From: Syngnathus acus
Lineage: Eukaryota > Chordata > Actinopteri > Syngnathiformes > Syngnathidae
Assembly: GCF_901709675.1 (NCBI RefSeq)
Contig: NC_051103.1
Coordinates: 2,031,501 to 2,095,500 of the forward strand
Reading direction: 5' to 3'
DNA: 64,000 bases
The number at the start of each line of letters is the position of its first letter. Position 1 is the stretch's first letter. The notes beneath the pieces are model-generated. The model worked only from the letters and a program-made list of their open reading frames with translations, did no database searches and was not told the DNA's origin. A program made the translations under genes and the position numbers. This document shows positions 59,661-64,000 of this stretch, piece after piece.

Positions 59661-61720
59661 CTTGGCCCATATCTGCACGCACAAGAAGAGCAGCAGGGAG
59701 CCGGCGCTGGGTCGGTTGCTTATTAGCATGACAAGTGATTGACGCTTCAGGAAAAAACTGATTTGATCAATATATAACGTCATATGTGATTGTTACTTTT
59801 TGCCCCGCGGTTGGCTGGCAACCAGTTCGTCGCCTGCGCCTAAGACTGCTGGACTAAGCTCCAGCACGCCCGCGAACCTCGAGAGAAGTGCTTCGAAAGA
59901 TGAATGAATGAAAAAAAATCAGCACAAAAAAAAATTCCTTGTATCTCCGATTCAAAACATGTGTTGACGAGCGGAGTGAACGACACGTGCGGTGCGGCAT
60001 GAGACGTACCCACGTGGAATGACGTGTACCGGCGTGCAGTGACGAACTTGGCAAGACTGACATCCAAGACAAGCTGAGTTTGGCTGTTTTTTTCTTGGTG
60101 TCGTTTAACGTCACCGTGCAACTCCGCGTGCAGTTGCTACTCGCGCACTTTCGTCAACCGTAAACTGGCGTGTGACGTCAGGACGTCAAACGACGTACGA
60201 GGAGCCAGTCAGGTCTCCAAGACAAACTTTCAAAACTTCGAAACGTCTTGCGACATTAATCCTGTCGAACGTTTCAGAGAAATTTGGAGCGAGCTAGCGG
60301 TTCGGAGCCGAGCGGTTCGGCTTGGAAAGAGCTGCCGCTGCTGCTTGTATCTTTCCTTACCGTCCTGCAGCGGCGTCCTTTAGTCGGCGTCCTCGATGCG
60401 GCTTGCCTGCCTGCTCTTCCCGGAGCTCCAACATCTGCTCCGGCTGGGCTGTGGCCTGCTAACGTGTCTTTTGTCCTGCCTGCTCCGAGTAAAACATCCC
60501 CAAAATTACGGAGCAGGCTCACATTTCATTGCGGTATCTCCGCCGCACGAAGGCTTGCCTGGCCCAGGGCGTCCCAGTTGGGCCAACAACATCTGGGGGC
60601 CCGGCCCGCGATGATCCCGCCCACACGGCGGCTAAGCCAAGCGCACTCTTCGGGCTCTTGGCCAGCCGCAGAAACCGCCGCCGAACACAAGTCAAACGGC
60701 CCAAAGTGGCTCCTTGTGTCGCACGCTTGCTGCAAGAGTTCAAGTCCAAGTGAGCTGGAGCAATGGAGGGGGGAGGCTGGAAGGGGGGGACGGGACGACA
60801 AAAAGACACTTGCGAGGGAGAGGATTCAAGGAGGGGAAAGACGCGTGCACTTGGAGGTGCAAGGACACTTGGCGGAGAGCTGGGGAAAAGTGGCATGGAA
60901 AAAAATGAGCAAAGTAAAAAAAGAAATGAGAGAAGGGAGGGGAGACGAGAAGATTCTCGTTCCCAATTGCTTTGAAGCTGAAATGAGGAGTGGGCGGGGA
61001 AAACCGGCTTCAGCCCAACAGATCAAATCTGACAGGAAAGACGCGCGCGTGCGCAAATAACTTCATGTCCAGTCATTACTGCTTCCATTCAAATTCTTTC
61101 ATTCTTATTCGTGCGTCCCCGCTGTGCTGCCATTCAGATTCCCGATTATTGTTTGAGCACGCATTCACGACGAGGCCCCTCCCCAAGTGCATAGGTGGGC
61201 GTCAAGTCCAAATGTAGGATTGCGCACCTTGAGTGTAGTACCGCCACTGGCCATGCAGGCAGCACTGAGCAAAGAGCAAAAAAACATGGAAACTGGTTCT
61301 TCCCACACGTACACACACAGCATAGTAGCAGCAGCTGTTCGAAGTTTTATGCTCATTTTTGTTGGCCCAAACCAGAGACCGATTAGGCTTTTTTTTTAAT
61401 TTAAAGTGGGTCTTTGGCTTGCTGCATGGCTGCATGCCATGTATACGTCCTCTCGTCCGAGTCCACCGTGCGGGCCGTGACGTCACAAAGCCTATCCAAG
61501 TCTTTGGGTGTCGTCAAGCCCTTTGTGACGGTCCACTTTATTCTGTGCTGCGTGGGGGCCGCCGGTCCATATAGAAATCAAAGCTGCGTGCGTCCGTGCG
61601 TGGTCTCTCATTCCTTGCATGCTCTCGACCATCTCTCCTCGCAGAGTCACGCGTGCCGGCTGGATTGAGCTCAGGTCGTCCTTCTTAAGCCCGCAGAGTT
61701 AGTTGGTTATTTGTTTGAGG
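59661..61720. other. GC-rich region between divergent ankfn1 and the TBP-like gene
   Basis: This likely holds both promoters. A donor-like ACG|GTAAGG on the minus strand at 60361 could end an untranslated first exon of ankfn1. About 59805-59915 contains a fragment of the common fish LINE 3' end (GGCTGGCAACCAGTTCGTCG, GCTCCAGCACGCCCGCG, then GAATGAATG). Long open frames here are unsupported; several open only at non-ATG codons. Confidence 0.4.
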
Positions 61721-63717
61721 ATGTTCGTGGCGGTACAAAGCCGGCAGCTGTCCGAGAACGATCGCAGACTTTTGGCGATGCAGGCCCTGTGCAGGACCCC
61801 CGACCAGGTGGCCTCCTTCCTCCCGGTGCTGGTGGAGTCCCCTCCGTTGCTGCCTCCTCCTCCGCCACCTGCTGCTGCTGCTCGTGGGCCGGCCTCGCTT
61901 CCTCCTCCCTCCTCCGCCGCCGCCGCCTCCTCTTCCACGCGCAGGCCCGCCGCCCGCTGGAGCACCAAACCGCGCACCGGCCCGCAGATTCAGTAAACTC
62001 AACAAAAACATCATCATGATGAGAATGCTTGTGCGCGCGCGCGCGCACGCGAAGCCGTTTAAGGCCATAATAGTGGACGGAATTGTCCGCGCGCGTTAGA
62101 GTGAAACGATTGGAGAGTCCAACTCGTTATTGAAGCAACACTTGGTCAACAACTTGAGGGCAAAGGACACTAGTAGGATATGAAGTGCTTGACTTGAACT
62201 CAAGTTTTGCGCAGGAACGTGACGTCATCGGTGAAGCTGGGCTGCGATCTGGATCTGGAGTTCATCGCTCGGAACTCGTGGAACGTGCAGCACCTCTCAA
62301 CGGTAGCACAAATATTAGCAGGATTTATTTTTTTTCACAACAAGCTTCCACAGGTGGCCAAAAACCTGACGTGTCGCAAGAAAGGTCAATGTCAAATGTC
62401 AATGTCAAAAGGCTAACTGGGCTAATGAGAACTTATAAATACACTAATCTCATTTGGTGTTTATATTTTGCTAATTAATGCTAACTTTGCGCATATATTT
62501 GCACCTACACGCAGCAACCGTGTTGGCTTTTGACTACGTTTTGCTGGCTTATTGAGCTTCGGCTTCCTGTTGTGCGGCAGGTCTTCAAGTCGCTCGTCAT
62601 GAAGATCCGCAAGCCGCAGACCACGGCCAGGATCTTCCAGTCGGGAATCCTTTTCTGCACAGGAGCCAAGAGGTCCGTGCGCAGAGGCGTAGCCAGGAAT
62701 TTTTCCAGTAGGGGCGCGCGCCCACAGGAAAAAAAATCGAACATCACCCACGCCGTTCGCTGATCGCTAAAACAACATCCGGGTCCGGGAGGCAAACGGT
62801 GAATGGATAACATCGCGCACATAGAATAGCGCAAGCACATTCGCGCAAGACCGAAAGAAAAAAACGGCATGAAAATGAAGAATCGAAAAAGCTCGATTTC
62901 TTTTTTTTTTTTTTTTTTTTTCAACCGGGGCGCAGGGAGTCCTAACCGGGGCGCCGCCCCGTCTCGCCCCGGCTTGGCTACGCCTCTGTCCGTGCGGGCC
63001 GGCATGCGTGTCCGTCGGCGATGGGTCAAATCAGGGCCTTTTGTTGACTTGCAGCGAGGACGAATCTCGGGTGGCTGCCAGGAAGTTTGCCTTCAAAATC
63101 CTGAAACTGGGCTACCCGGTACGCTTCCTGGACTTCAAGGTGCTCAACATCGGCGGCACGTGCAAAACCTTCCCCATCAATCTGGAGGAGCTCTTCTCGG
63201 CCAACCAGGATAACTGCAGGTCAGCTCAAGGCCTCCTCACCGCACCAGCAGTCGGCTAGCTTAATGCTAACACGTAACGGGTCTGCTAACAAAAGGGAGC
63301 ATTTGGGCAGCTTTCGGCGTTGCTTCGGTGCTTACGCGCGCCGTTTGGATCATTTCTTTGTGTTTGCTCAGTTACGAACCGGAGCTGTTTCCTGCTCTGC
63401 AGTACAACTTCCGGCCCGGCATGACGGCGTCCATCTTTTCCTCCGGCTCCGTCTCACTGGTCGGTAAGTCAATCGGGTCACAGCGAAGAGCTTTGAGTGT
63501 CATCGAGAGCTGAAAACTCGTGATGGCTATGATCTTAAAAGTGGGCCTGGAGAAACGCTACCTAGCGCTTTACGAGAATAACAAATGTGGCTGGCCCGGC
63601 CGACCCGAGCGCTCACCACATTTCCCGTTTCACGCGGCAGGGGCTAAAACGGAGGACGAATTCTACCGAGCCTTCGGAACCCTGGACACCATCCTGAAAA
63701 ACTTCCGGAGGACGTGA
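61721..63717 (+). CDS. divergent TATA-box-binding protein paralogue
   Basis: Six exons: 61721-61992, 62215-62302, 62581-62672, 63055-63219, 63372-63463 and 63641-63717. They join in phase to 786 nt, or 261 aa. Residues 1-90 are a Pro/Ala/Ser-rich N-terminus unlike known TBPs. Residues 91-261 form a complete two-repeat TBP saddle (QNVTSSVKLGCDLDL to KNFRRT). The two minor-groove asparagines (N92, N182) and three of the four DNA-kinking phenylalanines (F139, F228, F248) are present; the other is Tyr (Y171). The TFIIB-contact stirrup SYEPELFPAL is kept. The rest differs widely from TBP and TBPL2, whose cores are near-invariant. It is closer to TBP than to TBPL1. An in-frame TAG upstream supports the start. 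Whether it acts as a TBP in vivo is unknown. Confidence 0.88.
62031..62050. repeat. alternating (GC)n tract in intron 1 of the TBP-like gene
   Basis: GTGCGCGCGCGCGCGCACGC is a purine-pyrimidine alternation able in principle to adopt Z-DNA. It starts 38 bases after the splice donor. Confidence 0.8.
62682..62988. mobile_element. 307-bp hAT MITE in intron 3 of the TBP-like gene
   Basis: The ends are CAGAGGCGTAGCCAGG and, read inward from the right, CAGAGGCGTAGCCAAG. A perfect 8-bp target duplication TCCGTGCG flanks it (62674-62681 and 62989-62996). It has no coding capacity. The duplicated octamer starts with the T of the splice-donor GT at 62673-62674. Without the element and one copy of the octamer, the intron would be 67 bp. 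Confidence 0.93.
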
Positions 63718-63806
63718 ATGACCCCCCCTCCCACTTGCGACAGTCGCCCGCGTTCTTAGTGTTAACGTAGCATTAGCCGTGGCACCGTCGCTTATGCCTC
63801 CCCTGA

Positions 63807-63812
63807 AATAAA
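63807..63812 (+). terminator. poly(A) signal of the TBP-like gene
   Basis: A canonical AATAAA 90 bases past the stop codon at 63715-63717. Confidence 0.65.
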
Positions 63813-64000
63813 AGCATATAATATATCCACAGCATTACATCATATATCATGATGCCACTTAACTAAACATCTGTTGTCACCCCGACGCTCAAACCGGAGC
63901 AATCTTTGATTGAGCAAAGTGTTGCTTTGCTGCTAATTTATTTTTTAGCTCGAATGATCATCAACAATTACAAGTTGCATTGTGATTGTTGATTGCTGTC
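63813..64000 (+). other. right edge, nothing recognised
   Basis: AT-rich sequence downstream of the TBP-like gene with no supported feature. Confidence 0.5.

Noticed and set aside
60284-61060. 258-codon open frame on the plus strand upstream of the TBP-like gene
   Set aside because: It opens with TTG rather than ATG, lies in GC-rich sequence where stop codons are rare, has overlapping open frames on the other strand, and shows no recognisable domain.
61685-62068. Minus-strand frame opposite exon 1 of the TBP-like gene
   Set aside because: It is an antisense shadow of the Pro/Ala-coding GC-rich exon and is not supported by splice sites or homology.

Overview
The window is nuclear DNA of a vertebrate, almost certainly a ray-finned (teleost) fish. 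Genes are split into many short exons with GT-AG introns. The proteins are vertebrate orthologues (COX19, ADAP1, LMF1, RAB26, ANKFN1) of near-human length. The repeats are of fish type: Tc1, hAT, a tRNA-derived SINE, and a LINE with a (GATG)n tail. I assembled exons by eye from splice sites, codon phase and protein families. Every multi-exon CDS reported sums to a multiple of three.

Layout. 1-1.57 kb: AT-rich, no gene seen. 1.57-2.40 kb (-): cox19, head-to-head with adap1 (2.98-9.71 kb, +). 10.74-13.84 kb (+): lmf1. 15.40-32.18 kb (+): rab26, with large introns; its fifth intron holds an unrecognised intact 328-codon ORF on the opposite strand (25.8-26.8 kb). 32.7-38.9 kb: a diverged ~275-bp tandem repeat interrupted by a ~5.3-kb foldback element with ~1.1-kb inverted arms. 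40.25-41.80 kb: a dead Tc1-like transposon. 42.69-43.71 kb (+): a secreted C-type lectin. 44.57-59.66 kb (-): ankfn1 in 23 exons, in markedly GC-richer DNA; one intron contains a hAT element into which an intact LINE has inserted. 61.72-63.72 kb (+): a divergent TATA-box-binding-protein paralogue, head-to-head with ankfn1.

The genes have unrelated cell roles: mitochondrial copper/COX assembly, phosphoinositide/Arf signalling, ER lipase maturation, Rab trafficking, glycan binding, a WAKE-type scaffold, and transcription initiation. This is a vertebrate gene neighbourhood, not an operon-like system. The most notable items are the divergent TBP paralogue (with a small hAT element inserted at one of its splice donors), the antisense ORF inside rab26, the foldback element, and the intact LINE nested in a hAT element.
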